From positions 24,016,996 to 24,080,995 of the forward strand of contig NC_050467.1 in assembly GCF_013373865.1 (NCBI RefSeq): 64,000 nt of DNA. Reading direction: 5' to 3'. Shown here in pieces: positions 44,938-59,551 of the stretch. The notes beneath the pieces were generated by a model. That model worked only from the letters and a program-made list of their open reading frames with translations, had not been told where the DNA came from and made no database searches. The DNA is from Monomorium pharaonis. Lineage: Eukaryota > Arthropoda > Insecta > Hymenoptera > Formicidae. The stretch's first letter is position 1. Each line of letters opens with the position of its first letter. Position numbers and translations under genes: made by a program.

Positions 44938-46263
44938 ATGTTTGGTGTACGTCGTTTCGCTAATACAGCCTTGCCTGCCATTGTCGTTCGAAGGGACGGT
45001 GTGCGATTCATAAGCTTTCTGAAAATGAAAGAAACATTCCAGCGATTACTGGGCACGAATTCCGACGAGTTGCCGTATACGCACGTCTGTCAAATTGGCG
45101 ATCCTGTCTTGCGCGGTCGCGCTATGAGAATAGAATCAGAAGTCATAAAAATGGCGGACTTTCAAAAGGTATTGCCGCAAATATTTATGCAGAGTGAAAA
45201 ATTTCAAACATGATATTCGGAAACCGAATATTCCGAAAAAAATGGAAAAAAATGTTTGAGACAAAAGAAGATGCATAGTTGTTAAAAAAAATGTAATTGC
45301 ACATTTTATTAAGTAATATAACATTTTTTAATAGCAATTGTGTGTTTTATATCAATTCATTTATTTCATTATTCTGCATAAAAATATTAAGGTACAATAT
45401 TAGAAAAGTAATAATTTATAACATACATGTCGAAGTATGACATAAGATATAAAATATCTTTCACAAACCATTAATTTTTTAATAACTATATTTTAATACT
45501 TTTACTTGCAGAAGAATTGGAGGTATTATATTATGTTAAAAATGATATAATTTAAGAAAAAATAGCGATGATATAATCTTGACAAATTTTTATTGTTATA
45601 AATTTAAAAAACTTTATGATCATAAATCACATAGAGAATATTATGACATTGCTATTAATTATTCAGGTAATCATGCGTTTGATAAACGTTATGCGGGAAC
45701 ATGAAGCATTCGGTCTATCTGGGCCTCAAATTGGACTACCCTGGCAAATATTCGCCATCGAATGCACGAAGGAAGCTGTAGGAAAGGTTGAGGAGTCCCT
45801 GAAGAAGGCTCGTGAAATGGATGTTGTTCCAATGACGATTTTTATTAACCCTGAATTAAAAGTTATAGACTATACACCTATTACCCTTTTCGAGGGATGC
45901 GCAAGCATTCTCGGATATGAAGCTGCTGTTCCTAGAGCCTATGAAGTGGAAATTACAGCATTGAATGCTTCTGCTGAACAGTTCACATGGAGAGCACGTG
46001 GATGGGCTGCTCGAATAGCACAACATGAATACGATCATTTACAAGTAAGTTACTTTGGAAAAAAATTCTATACCTCTATATGTTATAAAATATGAGAAAA
46101 TAAAATAAGGATAAATTGTTTACGTAAGAAGTAATCTATTTCAATTTGTCAGGGAAAACTGTATATAGATAAAATGGAAGTAAGAACATTTCATTGCATG
46201 GCTTGGGAAAAGATTAACAAAAATAAGGGCAAAGTGCGCCTAAGTTATTGGCCGAATAAGTAA
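44938..46263 (+). CDS. PDF: Peptide deformylase, mitochondrial
   Basis: Three exons, 44938-45168, 45667-46044, 46153-46263 (phase 0 throughout), give 239 aa. The N-terminus (MFGVRRFANTALPAIVVRRDGVRF) is Arg-rich without acidic residues in its first 19 positions, as expected for a mitochondrial targeting peptide. Metal-site motifs are in order: GLSGPQ (~93-98; motif I, bacterial form GLAAPQ), EGCAS with Cys155 (motif II) and HEYDH (~197-201, motif III), followed by LQGKLYIDKM. These give the Cys/His/His metal ligands and the catalytic Glu198. PDF removes the formyl group from N-formyl-methionine of mitochondrially made proteins. Motifs I and II deviate from bacterial enzymes in the way animal PDFs do (human GLSAPQ, EGCES). 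AATAAA at 46317-46322. Divergent neighbour is the ATE1 remnant. Confidence 0.95.
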
Positions 46264-47149
46264 CGTGTGGCGCACACAAATTAATATTTAATTATTTAAT
46301 TAGTTATATTGACTGAAATAAAAATGTACAGTGTTTGTATTAAAGTTAAAACGCTTATTTAGATGTTGTCCACTATAAATGTACTTGTATGAAACTGATA
46401 TTCCATTCATTTCATTGAATTTTTATTAGTTTTATTTTAAAAGTTAGCTGTTATTTCTTTTATCACATTTTTTCATATAGATATAATTTTATAACTAGAT
46501 AAATTTTAGAATACAACATCTATTCTTTATTTACAGAATGTTAATAACTGTATTTTTACAAATGACATTTTTCTTCAATCACGTTCTTTGATGACAAGAA
46601 CTAAAAGAATTATTTCATCTTTTGAATCATTTATTTTTGGAAAATAAATAATGTAGCGTATGACTTTGATAAAAAAATTACTTTAACAGCAAGAGTTGTT
46701 TGTACTTTAGTTTTTCATTCTCAATACAGGCGGTGTTTCGTGATAATTTAAAGTGTAATAGTTACATAAAAAATAGGATGCTTTATTTACGCATTTTTCA
46801 GAATACAATCATAATAACTATATCAGATTTACGGTCACAGGTACACGGAACTATATGGTACCGAATGCACGAAGAGAATAAGTATTTCATTCGTATGAAC
46901 GGCTTGCGTGATTTAGAGTGTACACCACCTTGTATTATATTCAGTCGCTATCTTACTAGCGCAGCTTTGAATATCGTTCAGTTACTTTATATTCTACTTA
47001 TATTCTTTAGTGGTCTCTGATATATGATAACAAATATATATTTTATATTAATGTACATAGAGCTATGATTCTTTCATTAAGAGCTTCGATAGCGTTTCTC
47101 GATAACAAGAAGAAATAAGTTTATTAAATATTTTGAATATTTCATAGAA
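46264..47149. other. Spacer downstream of PDF
   Basis: AT-rich. Contains the PDF poly(A) signal (46317). An open frame at 46700-47020 (~106 codons) has no recognisable similarity and no good start context; I do not call it a gene. Confidence 0.4.
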
Positions 47150-47567
47150 CAGGGGTTCCCAAATAAATCGCGATTTATTTTAGATTTGAGCCGATGTTTG
47201 ATGAATCACAAATATTTTTTAAAAAATGATAGGCATCAAAACTAAATTTCAAAAGAAACTGTAACAATTATCAAAATCGTTGCATATGAAAATGATTTGC
47301 ATCAACGTCAAAGCTTTCATTAATAAAAGATGAACGTATTCTTTTTTTAATACTTTATTAGTGAAAGAGATTTATATAATTATATAATTATATTTATAAT
47401 AAAAAAAATTTTAATATAAGAAAAGAAGTAAAATATAAATTCATAATTAGTTAATAAATAATAATTAATAATAAATAATTCGTTCCTTTTCTCGCATAAT
47501 TTTTTAATTATATTCACTAAAAGGATTTTTTTTAGTAGGTTGCGATCAACACAAGTTTGGGAAACCT
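47150..47567. mobile_element. hAT-like MITE (~418 bp)
   Basis: The left end CAGGGGTTCCCAAAT (47150-47164) and right end AGTTTGGGAAACCTTG (ending 47567) form imperfect terminal inverted repeats of the CAGGGGTTCCCAAAC type common in hAT elements. The flanking 8-mers TCATAGAA (left) and TTTTAGAA (right) fit an 8-bp target duplication with two differences. The interior is AT-rich and non-coding. Classification by terminal sequence and duplication length. Confidence 0.75.
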
Positions 47568-50428
47568 TGTTTTAGAAATATGTGAATAATATATCGATCC
47601 ACAAAAAAATTTCTCTCTCCGATTGCGATAGAGTTTAGGTTTCTGAGAAGAATTTTAAATAAAATTTTTGCTCGTTTGTTTTTATTTATTAAAACGAGCT
47701 TTATCTAGGTAGAGATTCCAACAGCTGGAACGAGTGGTACAAAAAGCGAGTTATAAATATCACAACGGTTGTATGAAAAATTTTTTCGGTATCGGTGGTA
47801 TCCTGTTTATTATTTCATGCGCGTCATTAATGTACAGAACTGTTTTGGACCATTTATAGAGATGAAGTGCGTTTTCTGGTATACGCGACATTTTCAGCTG
47901 CGTAGGTTAGCCTCTTGTTAATAAATAATCATGAATATTTCCCTAATTATATACTTTTGTTAGAACTATATCATATGATGTGTATTATGTACACCTAAAT
48001 CGTATCGTAAAAAGCGTTTATTTTCCCAGAGTATTTCTTGCTCCGTCAACATCTGAAAATCTAAAAGGAACATAAGTTACAAAGATATTACACACATATT
48101 TTAAGTTCATTAACGTTGTTACGTTTATTTTTCGTTTAGTTTGAATGAATACGTAAAATGAGGTCACGTCCAATAGAAAGCATGCTAAAACGAATCTCTT
48201 TTAAACAGCATGCAATCTTCTAAAATGACAGAAAAATTATATAATTCTTTAATATCAAAATATATACAAGTAGATTTTATTTTTAAATTCGTTAAAAAGC
48301 TGATCGAGTTTATGATATTGAATAAGAAATCGCATATTATTGTTTTGAACATAAAGTTATGTATTACTATTACATTTATTTCATGAAGAAATAAAGCGAT
48401 CCAAAATTTAGACTTTTGCAAATAAGAAATAATATAGCGATAAGAGTTTTGACTCACTGCAGATTATCTATGGGTTCACAACCACATCTAGTGCGCGTAT
48501 TCACATAATTTACATTCTTTAATTTATTAACAAAGAGCTTGCAGTTGGCTGTAAAGATATATATAATTCTATATGTATATGAAATTTTTTATATCTTTTA
48601 TTTTACTTAGCATAAAATATATGTCAAATTTTTATTTTTTAAATTCTTAGGCCTATTGATTGAAGAAATATCTTATCTTTAAACATAGGAGCATGTCTCT
48701 TAGTCTTGGATTTTTCAGTTTTCTCTTCGAAAAAATTATTATATTATACGATAGGAACACAGCAATTACGCAATGATGTCCCGCGTTATAAATCATTACT
48801 TTTTAGATTTAAACGTTACATTTTACTAACATGGCGAATTTGCGCTCATTTTTTTTTTTTTTTTTTTTTAGAAAACACCGCGCAAGTAACACTACGAAGA
48901 AACTGCAGTAGATACAATATTTTGGTCCGTGAATTTTTTTTATGACTATGAGTGATACGCCAATAGAGATAATTAGGTGATAGTCAATACAATAAGTTCT
49001 CTATTAAATTACATTACGCATAACGTAATAACACAGATATCTCTTCGTGATTAGCGTCATGACTAGAGAGAGAAACCTGATTAAAATTTCTCGAAACGTA
49101 GCAATTGCGTCTTTGACCTATTATACAAGGACTAGCTGGTGACAATGGAAGGTCGACTCGCGACTTCCCACGATGCTGCAAAATGCGATTGAGCCGATCG
49201 CGCCGGCTGATCGGCGGGAAGAGCCGGCATTAAAGGAGACTAGATACATTCTCATATCCAGATATTTTCATATCCAGGTGTGTACTCGTTGTTGCTGCGA
49301 GTTTTCCTCCTCCTGTCAGGACACGTGTCCTCTGGTCTGCGAGGTCCTCCATTTTTTGCCATGATCGCGATGATGGGCCAACAGCCGGTCGTTTCCGCCT
49401 CTCATTGATTGCAGGTGCAGCGGTATTCGCACCGTGCCTACCGAATTAGAAACAGGGCTTGTTTGCATCGATACATCGATTGCTACGTATCGTGCTATAT
49501 CCAATTATACTACGATGATTAACGGCGCCGTTCCGTGCCGCCGGGCTTAACCGTATGCGTACGAGAGGGTGTAATTCGTGCGAGTCATCGAATTCGATGC
49601 CACGTAACAAAAATCAAACGAGAATCTAAGAGGGTGAATGTTACTTTTTATTGCGCGCAACAGTTGAAAATTAACATGTGTAAAAACTTAACTCATAACA
49701 TAACTGAGGCCATGTATCATACTTAACTAATTAAAATTCAATGGGATGGAAGGTGCCTTATGAAAAATAAATTTGATGATATTAATAGTTTGTAATGACA
49801 ACGGAACAACAAAATATCTACTCAGATTAAAATGCTGTGAGAAAGAACGCGTTAAAATTATATATACCAGATGTCTTTCGTTAATATATTGTGTTATCAA
49901 GAATTAATCCTTTCAGCAGCGGCGAATCAATATGAAAATTCTACGCGCGCGATTGTGCGCGCTTCAGAAAAAGTTTATTTACTTTCGACTGTCCGAAAGC
50001 TTAATTCTTGATTCTGCAGAGAAACATATTTCCCGCTAAGTTAACGAGCAACAAACATGCAATCATAGTTTATTTTTTTCGCGTTCGTTTCGCGTTTATT
50101 ACTTTCCGCCTGAGTTATTGTATCGTGATCGATAACGAAACCACGAAGCGCGAAGCGAACGGCTCGTATCTGCGCTACACATTTAACGCTAAATGTATTC
50201 GATTCTCACCTCGCATCGAATCCTCTGCAAACAATTTTTATATCGAATGACGGTTTCGCGTTTTACGCGCAGTTTTACGCCTCGTGTCGGCTGTATAAAT
50301 AATTTAACGCGCGTCGCGAACCGGCGAAGAGGGATCACGAGCCGATATCTTCGATCCGTCAAATCGGGGTTGTGACTCGAAGGGGCGAGGTGTATGTTAG
50401 GTGAGCTTTGCTCTGAATTTCGCGACGG
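47568..50428. other. Spacer / 3' region of TkR86C-like gene
   Basis: 2.9 kb without a supported gene. AT-rich to ~49.1 kb (with a T-run at ~48849-48870), then richer in G+C and CpG. 49140-49560 has short open frames on both strands but no recognised protein. 50000-50428 is probably 3'UTR or flank of the receptor gene on the minus strand. Confidence 0.4.
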
Positions 50429-53400
50429 TCAGTGCGAGGTGCAATTCCTGGCCGCGACAACGTTGACGCGCTCGACGTCGGCGAGGACGTCGGGGACCAA
50501 GTGGCGCAAATCTATGGATGATGTTCGCGCGTCCCCCTGGGCAGTGTCCTCGAGGTGAGACTCTGACTCGCTAGGCGTGGTAGAGCCGGTGGTGCAAGTG
50601 TGCTCCGAGAGGGTGCACGTACCATTCCGCGATATTCTGGTGTGCATATCCGGGCTACCGGTGCAGCTGTACCTGGACGTCACGGCCTCCGAACGCGACA
50701 GAGACGGCTCCGACGTCACCCGCACCCACGGACACCAGAAGAAGAACTGGGCGAAGCCACGACGGAATCTGCGGGAAAGTGATAGAACGTGTCATGCGAT
50801 TAATTCTTAAAAGTTATGAACAAAATGTTCCGTGGATAATTTTGAGTCGAATAATTTTTTTTCTTTCTGGGAAACATGAATTAAGTATTGTAAAATTTTT
50901 TCAAGATACAAATGTTGGCTGCAACATTTATATCTGAATCAAGATCATCCAATTTGTAGACTAGGATCATCTTGTCTTAATTACGGCCGCTTAATTTGTA
51001 GTTTTTTTAAACATAATAAACATTCTTTTTTTATCATCATTCAAGTAAACTTTAATACTTTATACACAAAATAAAAGTAACAAGTTTGAAGACTATTTCA
51101 GTATAATGAAAGAAATAAAAATTTATGTTCAGTTGATAATTTTAGTTTAACATTAAAACATTTTTAATACGTAACATACTTTTTATTTTAATATACTACT
51201 GTTAACAAAAGCGGCAGTAATTTGGAGAACAGTTATCCTACGCCAGTGATTTTAATTTAATACTATTATTTTCCATATTGTACGTGTGTGTATGTGTGAG
51301 AATTGTAAAGTTTCATCATCTTTTTCTTCATGATGTCCACGAGAACAAGATAATCTAATAATAAATCATGCATGTTATTAGATAAGTCTGATTTTCCTAG
51401 GGGAAATATCCCGCTGTCATTCAACTCGAGGGCACAATTCATACGTCACACGTATATTTATTTTTACATTTTCATTTCTCGCAGAAAAGAAAATTGAAAA
51501 ATAGCGGTCGTGTGGATCGCTCAAAGTTTTCTCATATAGAACTCATATTTTTTTCATGATTCACGAATAGGAAAAGGACGATCTTTTAAGAAACGCGCGC
51601 TGTATCAGAATCGGTTCATTGTCCGGAGCTGAAAAATCCCGTATATCCGTAATACACAGGGAGGATTGTAATCCGATTATCACACGGCCCTATTGCCGCG
51701 CCCGTTGTTATTATTATTATTATTATTATACCGCTGTCATTACGATATCGTGGCCCGGACGCGGAAACACAATGATACACCCGCGTATCGTGTCGTATAT
51801 GAATATTTATGAGACCGGGGCGTATTCTGTCGATAGCACGCGGAAAATTTGAAATCCGTGCGTTCAAACCGCGTATGTGTGTACCTCGCAGCGAGATGTC
51901 CGGCGTATTGCATTTCCATTTTATTGTTTTTGACGTTACATTTATTCTTTTTTTTTCACGGGCCAATAAATAGCGGCAATAGAGCCGATGTCGGTAAGGA
52001 ACAAAACGTGTACGCGAGCGTACTGCGTGTGACGTGTAAGAGGGGGGTTGAAAGGGGATGAAAGGGGGCAGAGAGGGAGAGGGAGAGGAGAGTTTCCGAG
52101 CCACTGTTCGATCGAACCCCCTCGACAACTCGCTCCCATTCCCGTTTCCCCATTCCCATTTGCGGACAAAGCAAAATTATTTCGATTGCTCTCCGAAGAT
52201 TCGCGCGGCTTTTCTCGATAGGACGACGGTCGATCGATCGACCGATCGATCGGTCGACGACGTTCAACCGCGAGCCGGTAGGTTGGGCGGACGCGTACTT
52301 AAAAACAACCATCCCTGCGGTGCCGTTGTTCTATGATTCGGTGGATGAATATCATGTTTCATTCGTAAGTATTCGGAATCCGAGTCTAGAGGCCGAGACC
52401 GCGTTTTCCATTATCGCGGATGTTCAGTATTCAACTTCGGTCGTTTGGATAAACGTGTTAATGGCAACGACGTTACTTCCTGTTCCTGTAATAACTTCGG
52501 GCGTGCGCGCGCGCGCGCGCGTTCGTGCTTCCTTTCTTCCGAAGTCGCTAAAGTGGGATGAGCTTATCTTCCGTGTGCTGTTATATTGGATTAACTCTCG
52601 ACAGTTCGTCAAACACCCTCAGACGGGGCAGCGCCTCGAAATGAATCGCCGGGAAATCGAGTCTTGTTAATTAAGTAACCTAGCTTTTTGATCAAGTCGC
52701 ACGATTCCAGTAAGTGCAGACTAAAGCCATTTTCGGGCATCTCTACCTTTCGTAAATACATGTATGTCATCTCTTGACAATTTTTCTGTACCTTGAAACT
52801 CGTTGACGAACATTATTTCGAAATTGATAGACTCGTGTATGTCACATTTTTAGCAGAATGTAAGACGTACCTGACAACGATATTCGTGGGATGAGCTTAT
52901 CTCCCGTGTGCTGTTATATTGGATTAACTCTCGACAATTCGTCAAACACTCTCGGACGAGGCAGCGCCTCGAAATAGTCGAAATGAATCGCCGGGAAATC
53001 GAGTCTTGTTAATTAAGTAACCTAACTTTTTGATAAAGTCGCGTTTCTTAGGCACCCCTCGCAGGATAAGGGCGGTGCAGATATTTACCGACCTAGCGAC
53101 TGTTTCGCGACGATCGATAATCAGATCGATAAACGTGTCCGCTGTCGGGTGATGGCGCTAACGACTGATTACTTTCCACGTTCCCCTTACTTCGCGAGGG
53201 GCGGCGAGAGGAACGTATTGTCGTCGGGCAGTTTACGAAACGACGGTTGATAGAAACTCCAACTCTCGGGGAAACTGTATGTACTTGAAGGCTCGGATAT
53301 TTTGTAACCGAGATTCGTGTTTAATTTGTGTAGATCCGCCAATTAACATAGAATGATTCAAGTTGGTCCTCGCGTATATCGGGATAGGCAAGCTTACGGT

Positions 53401-56400
53401 AGTGAAGCACTCGCGCCCGCGCGCGCGGCACCCGTGAGAGCCTGGTTGAAGAGGGAAACTTCCGCGAACTCCGTTTAACAAATGACGAGAGAGGATTCGT
53501 CGATACCGTATCTCTACGGTATTCGCCTGTCTCACGAAGTTGGCTGAAGCGGCAACAAGGGCTCTCAGGCAATAACTCTCAGGAGTTACAATACCGGTAT
53601 TACGATAATTTTATTTCTCGTTACAATTGCGGTTCAATGTTACAGTGTGCCCCTGGCGAATGACGTCATCGAAAATGGCGGTAAAAAGGGAGTAGCTATT
53701 TCGTTCGGTCAAACGGCGGAAGCAAAAATCCTTACCTAGTGTTCATCCAGCAATAAATTATGGGGTTGTACATGCTGTTGGACATCGCCAGCCAGTAGAT
53801 TCCCAAAAAGACCTCCTGGATGTACGGTTCATTTGTAATTTCTGGCAGGTAGGACGTCACTATGAAGTACATGTGAAACGGGAGCCAGCACACTGCGAAT
53901 ATTACCACTACGACTATCATCATTTTTACGACCTGAAACGTAAAGGGAAGTTTTGTCAGTCGGGATATAAAACGCTCGGTCGCGTTTCTCCACGATTAAT
54001 TCACTGTGGAATTAGTCTTCTCCGGCAAAGTGAGAGGATATTGGCTCTCAATACCTTGAAAATTTAAATTTAGTAGAAGAAATTTATGTGCGTTTTTCAT
54101 AGCGAAGGCAAATGTGTTCGAGATAATGATAAATAGGAAGTTCGGGGATCTCGCTTCCCAGCCCTCTAATGGCAAACCTAAATCTTTCTATCTCTCTATT
54201 TCGCAATTCACTTTATGATCCGTAAAGAACGCGATCACAGTTGCGTTAATTAGGGGCAATACATTATTGTTTACAGTTATATCGCTTGAACGGCATAATG
54301 AGAGAATAATCAGCTTACGTATTTCGTATTATACATTGATCATTTTAATAATGTAAATGACGATGATTATTTTACAATCACAAATTATAAATATATTATA
54401 TGTATAAGTGTATTATACAAATATGTAACGATTTTATACATCAAATTGTTGATGATTTTAATGAAAACACCTGTTAGATTCGGTTCGCACACGCGTCGCG
54501 CGAACGGAGGAAAATTCCCGTGAATAACGAAATCGGGGTGGGAGGGGGGGCTTTCCCGTATTTAATATTCCGCGATACGTATCGAGATAATACGAGTAAT
54601 TGTCGGTACATTGCGTGAAAATAAAGCTATTATCGATTACTTCCGAATGCAGTTTCCACTTCGTCAGTTTCGATCGGTAATTTCAATCGCGGGGTGGCGC
54701 GCTGCAATAAACAGACTACTTCGAATTCGCACGATGCTTTTCGCGACGAGTGATTAAAACCGCGACAACAAAGTAACGATTCTCCGTCGTTTTTTGCGAT
54801 TATCGCGAGATTCAATTCCATTATACAGTCTTCTCTCCCCCGCTCTCCCCCCCTTCTACCCCTCGCGCTATGCTATGCTTTTGTCCGTTGGAGAGGAGGA
54901 ATTCTCCTTTTCGTTGAAATTAACAATCTACTCAACTTCGCACAGGTCTAGTATATAGTTCTCGTAATCAGTCCGAGGACAGGCTGTAGAGAACAGCTAT
55001 TTGAGAAATAACTTAAATTGGATTTCTTCGGATAGTTACGGGCTGTACTTCGTTATCTTCTTTGGGTAATTAAAAAGTAGATTTATATTCGCCCCCCCCG
55101 TGGGCGTGGGCGCGCGCGATTTGCATTAGACGTGCGATATCGATTTGGCGACTGATACAATTAACAATTTTCCAACAACGAATGCCGCTTATCAATTCGT
55201 ATACAGAGAGAATAGCCTCTTCGGCATTTTCAAAGTGTTTGCACTTTGGAAAAATCGCTTCAACGCAGCGGACCGTGAGATTTCCTCCGAATATTTATGC
55301 CCGACCTTCGGCATAAGTGTTTTGCAAAGCTTTGTGTACATCCAGCCCACATTTTTGTTACTTCTATGCTACATTTTCTACTCTAAAGTCGGGAAGAATT
55401 TGCATTTTTCTCTCGAAATATCCACGGTAATCGCGCCCCGGCGTTTTGTTCGCGGCAATGAATTTTGAGTAGCTCTTTCTTGTACAATTTATTTTTCCTC
55501 CTCTTTTCTCCATATTCTATCATGTTTTCTTTTTAATTTAAAATTGTTCAATAGATAAATGAAAGAAAAAAATAAACAGAAATTTTTTTTCGCGCGACGT
55601 ATTTGCAATATGTAACATAAAATCTCTCGTCTCAGAATATAATGGCATTGAATGATAAAATACAGTTTGTAATTAAGAAACGACTAATCCGTATTTAATA
55701 GCGTCTTTTTTTTAAGGTGAGGGACCGTGGAATCGACTATCTGGAAGACCCCGAATGCCAGAAGGAAATTGGTGGGTAACATATTTCATCCCTATCGGTG
55801 CCGATTCTTCCGGTAAAAGGAATTAGAAGAATTACTCCCTCGCCGTTGCGGTTCCGGGAAAGGACGGGAAGGATTGAGGGACTCGGTCTTATACAATTCG
55901 GCCAGGACGACTAGGTCATCTATTTGCCGATTTCTTATCCGGAAAGAGAATGATGCTGTTGCTGCCGCCGCTGGGTAAGTATAATTAAAGCCAGAAGTAG
56001 ATCGCCCGCGCATGTTTGTGTCTCGACGACTGGTCACATTATCCGGCGACGTCTCCTTTCTTCCTCGAAATGTCAGGACTTCACCGTCCGGGCTCACTGT
56101 TAGTTTCTCCATTGTTTGCAGCAATGTAGCACACTCGCACACCAGCGTGTTTGACACAATCTTAGAAATTTTCCTTTCGCGCGAGATATATTTCTCGTAA
56201 AATAATATAACCACTATAAAAGAGGCTTATTGATTTTTTTCTTTTTTTTTTTAGATTAATGAGCCTAAGAGTATCGCAAATATCTTGATAGATAAAGTGT
56301 TTCGGATATTACGTGTCTTCTCATTTCCCATTTCCTCAACGACGATTTAATTACGTACCATTTTATCGCTGTACATTTCAAGGAACGACACAAAATTGGA

Positions 56401-59400
56401 TTCTTATCGGTCTCGCTTTTGGCACACGTGCGCAGCACCGAGACCCCGATATTTACAGTCGTATTTCTGTTGAGAAAACTTAGGCGGAGAACCTGAAATA
56501 TAGTACAGTTTAATAACCGTGGGGCTTGATAGTTAATTTGTTACCGACATGTTGGTAATCACGACTCAATTAAAGAACTTGAAATTTATCTTAAGATATA
56601 ACTTGTGAGTTTCATTTCTCGCAATTAAATAAATGATTTTTAAAAGAAGCTCGTCTGCATATGTGCATATAAAGAGTTTTTAATACGTAGTATTGTTTTG
56701 ATGCAAAGACAAAGAGAATGTTTGATATAATTTGACAAAAGTTATTGTAAGAGTTGCAGGTGTACGTAACGTATTCTAGAAGTATTTGTACTTCAAGTTT
56801 AAATTTAAGAATGGCACTCTGAAAAGTTTAAGTACTTCATCTTTAAGGGTTTATGTTTCACGCGCACTGCACTTCCTGTACATTTAAAATTTTGCAGCGT
56901 AAAATAGCTTTTTAAATTTTCAAGAACACCGAGTGTCTATAGTCACTTAGAAATGCGGGGAAAACATAACGTCCGTATAATGAACTGAAGGTTTGCATTT
57001 GACGGCTTTGGGTTTACTCCATTCATATGTAAATTCAAAGCGAGCAGCATTTCGTGTAATTTGACTAGATACCATACTACATTGAACAAGCATTTTTCAT
57101 GTTTGAATAAATGTTAACAAAACCTAATGTAAGAAATTTTCTGCACCTAAAAAAATATCAATTCTACTGCTGGGAAAAGCGACTACTAATTTTTGTTTAC
57201 CGAGTAACAGTTGTTCTTTAACAAAGAATATTTCCTTGATAATTGTTTTAAAATATATTTAATACAAGTTTTAGAAAAACTTATCATATACACTTATAAA
57301 AATATTTCTATTTTTTAGAAGAATATTATTGAGAAGAAAAATCAGATTAATAAGCGAATTGAATTTTGTTTTTAACTTAATTGATTTGATTAAAATATAA
57401 GTTTTTTTATATTTAAAATAAAAGTAATATTTACTTGATTCAAGTTGTGCAATTTTCTTTGCATGGGAATGATACTTTTCTGCGAGCAAAGAAAGGTATT
57501 CAAAGATGTTTCTTCATTGAACGAAACTTGAGTGTGAATTACGTATGTGTGCGTGCCAATCGAAGTTGTAACGTTTTCATCGTGGTAATTGTCAGTAACG
57601 TTGTGGTCTACCTGTAGATACGGGCCGTTTGTCCACGTGTCGTACACCGAAACTGGGTACTTGTACACTTGTAAGCTCTATAACGGATGTGAGATCCGTA
57701 ACCCGCGTATACCGCTCGATCGGAACAGTTGCGTCGATAGTGTCGATACGACGGAATGGAGTAGCGATTCCGGATGTGGCAGAGCGACCGCCTTTTGTAG
57801 TCTAATCGAAATCCAATGCACTCCCGCCCGTGCATTCCGAGATCCGCTTAACTAGGATTCACCTGGTGTAGCGTTACAATCTTCCCTTCTTTTAATTGAA
57901 CACAGGCGCGTTACCTCTTTCCTTTAATTTTTAACGGATTATATAGTGATGAAATTTTATGCATTATTTAAAGCAGAATATTGATGGGTGTTTCACGATG
58001 GTATTTAACATTATGGTCGATGATATTTAACATTACGGTCGAATCACACGACACGAAATTAATTCTCGTTTATTCCGTTTTGGAATTTATACTAATATTT
58101 TTGTATATGAAATTTAAACTGTTAAAATTAATCCAATTAGATTAATTGAACACTGATCTAATTTGACAAGGAACGTAAAACTGCAAATGCAAGTATCTCG
58201 AATCATATACATACATATCTCGAAATACATATTTTAACAAAGAACACAATAAATAAAGTATATTGAGGATTTTGCGATTTAATCTTTTTATACGTTTATA
58301 TTGAAAATACATTGTTATCGATTTGTATACGATGGTTTTAATATGCACCAGTGCGCACTGGCATGTTCAATCTAATTCGCTTTGTAACGTTATTCTTATG
58401 TAGCAAAGAAAACATTAACTAAAGTAGAAACTAATAATAAATATAATAGTTGAATCGATAGAAGAGTTGAGCGATTAAAATTCAAACTGATTGTAAGTCG
58501 TCAAACTTTTTCGCTTTACTGAGTTTAACAACTTTATTATTTTTGTTATCGCGTTTTGTTTTTTAATGTACTTTTATCAAAAAATTTTTTAATCGTTAAG
58601 ATAAATAATTAATTATGTTTTTGTACAATATTCTACGTTTCAGACAAATTAATATGCCAACGTAACTTTCGATTTTAAACACTTTATTTGAAGTTTCAAG
58701 AGTATAGGAATTGGTAATTTTGTCAATAATTCTTGATTATTTGTCAAATCAATTTTAATTTGATGACTGATATGTAATTGAAAATGTTTGAGTTAGTATC
58801 AGATATTCTTAAATCGTATTTGTTTTCTGTTACAAGGTTTGGTGAGGATACGTTAGAAATATGAGTTTATAATTTATACGTGCGTGATAACGGGAGACGA
58901 ATTATGGATTTAGATTTTTCCGCAATATATGTTCCGGAAAATATGCAGCCGTCCCTCTTGCACTCGTATCGACCACTTCGTGGCGAATTCATTATACGTC
59001 CATTTGGGACGACCATTTTTATGTTCGATAATCATATTCCATTTATTCTCTTCTCCGCGATCGTTCTACCCGATTAGATAGTATTTCAGCATTAATTGCG
59101 CTTATATCTCGCATACAGACATTTTTTATGTATTACCGTGTAAATGGTGAAGATATTTCGTTACATTTATTATTATTTCACATAATTCATCGCGTCCTAT
59201 TTAAAAAGTTGCAGTTTTAACGTTCACGAGAAACGAAGTAATGGCAGCGGCGCGTTAGCCGGAAGGTAGACTCTTATATCTAATCGTTTTTCCCCATTCG
59301 AAATTCACATCACAAACGATTATAGGCAATAAACGCTGGTAGGCAATCGATATCCGTTTGCTTGCATTGCGAGCGTGTTAGAATAGACGGATATTTTTCT

Positions 59401-59466
59401 TTGAAACAAACGAATCGTCCCCTGGGGTACCTTTTCTTTTCTCTTTTTCTCTTATCCTCTTTCTCG

Positions 59467-59551
<85 letters not shown>

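Noticed and set aside
49173..49504. Short overlapping frames on both strands in a GC-richer patch
   Set aside because: Neither strand shows a recognisable protein or exon boundary.
55792..56214. 140-codon minus-strand frame in the large receptor intron
   Set aside because: No clear splice sites linking it to the receptor, no recognised domain, and composition similar to the surrounding intron.
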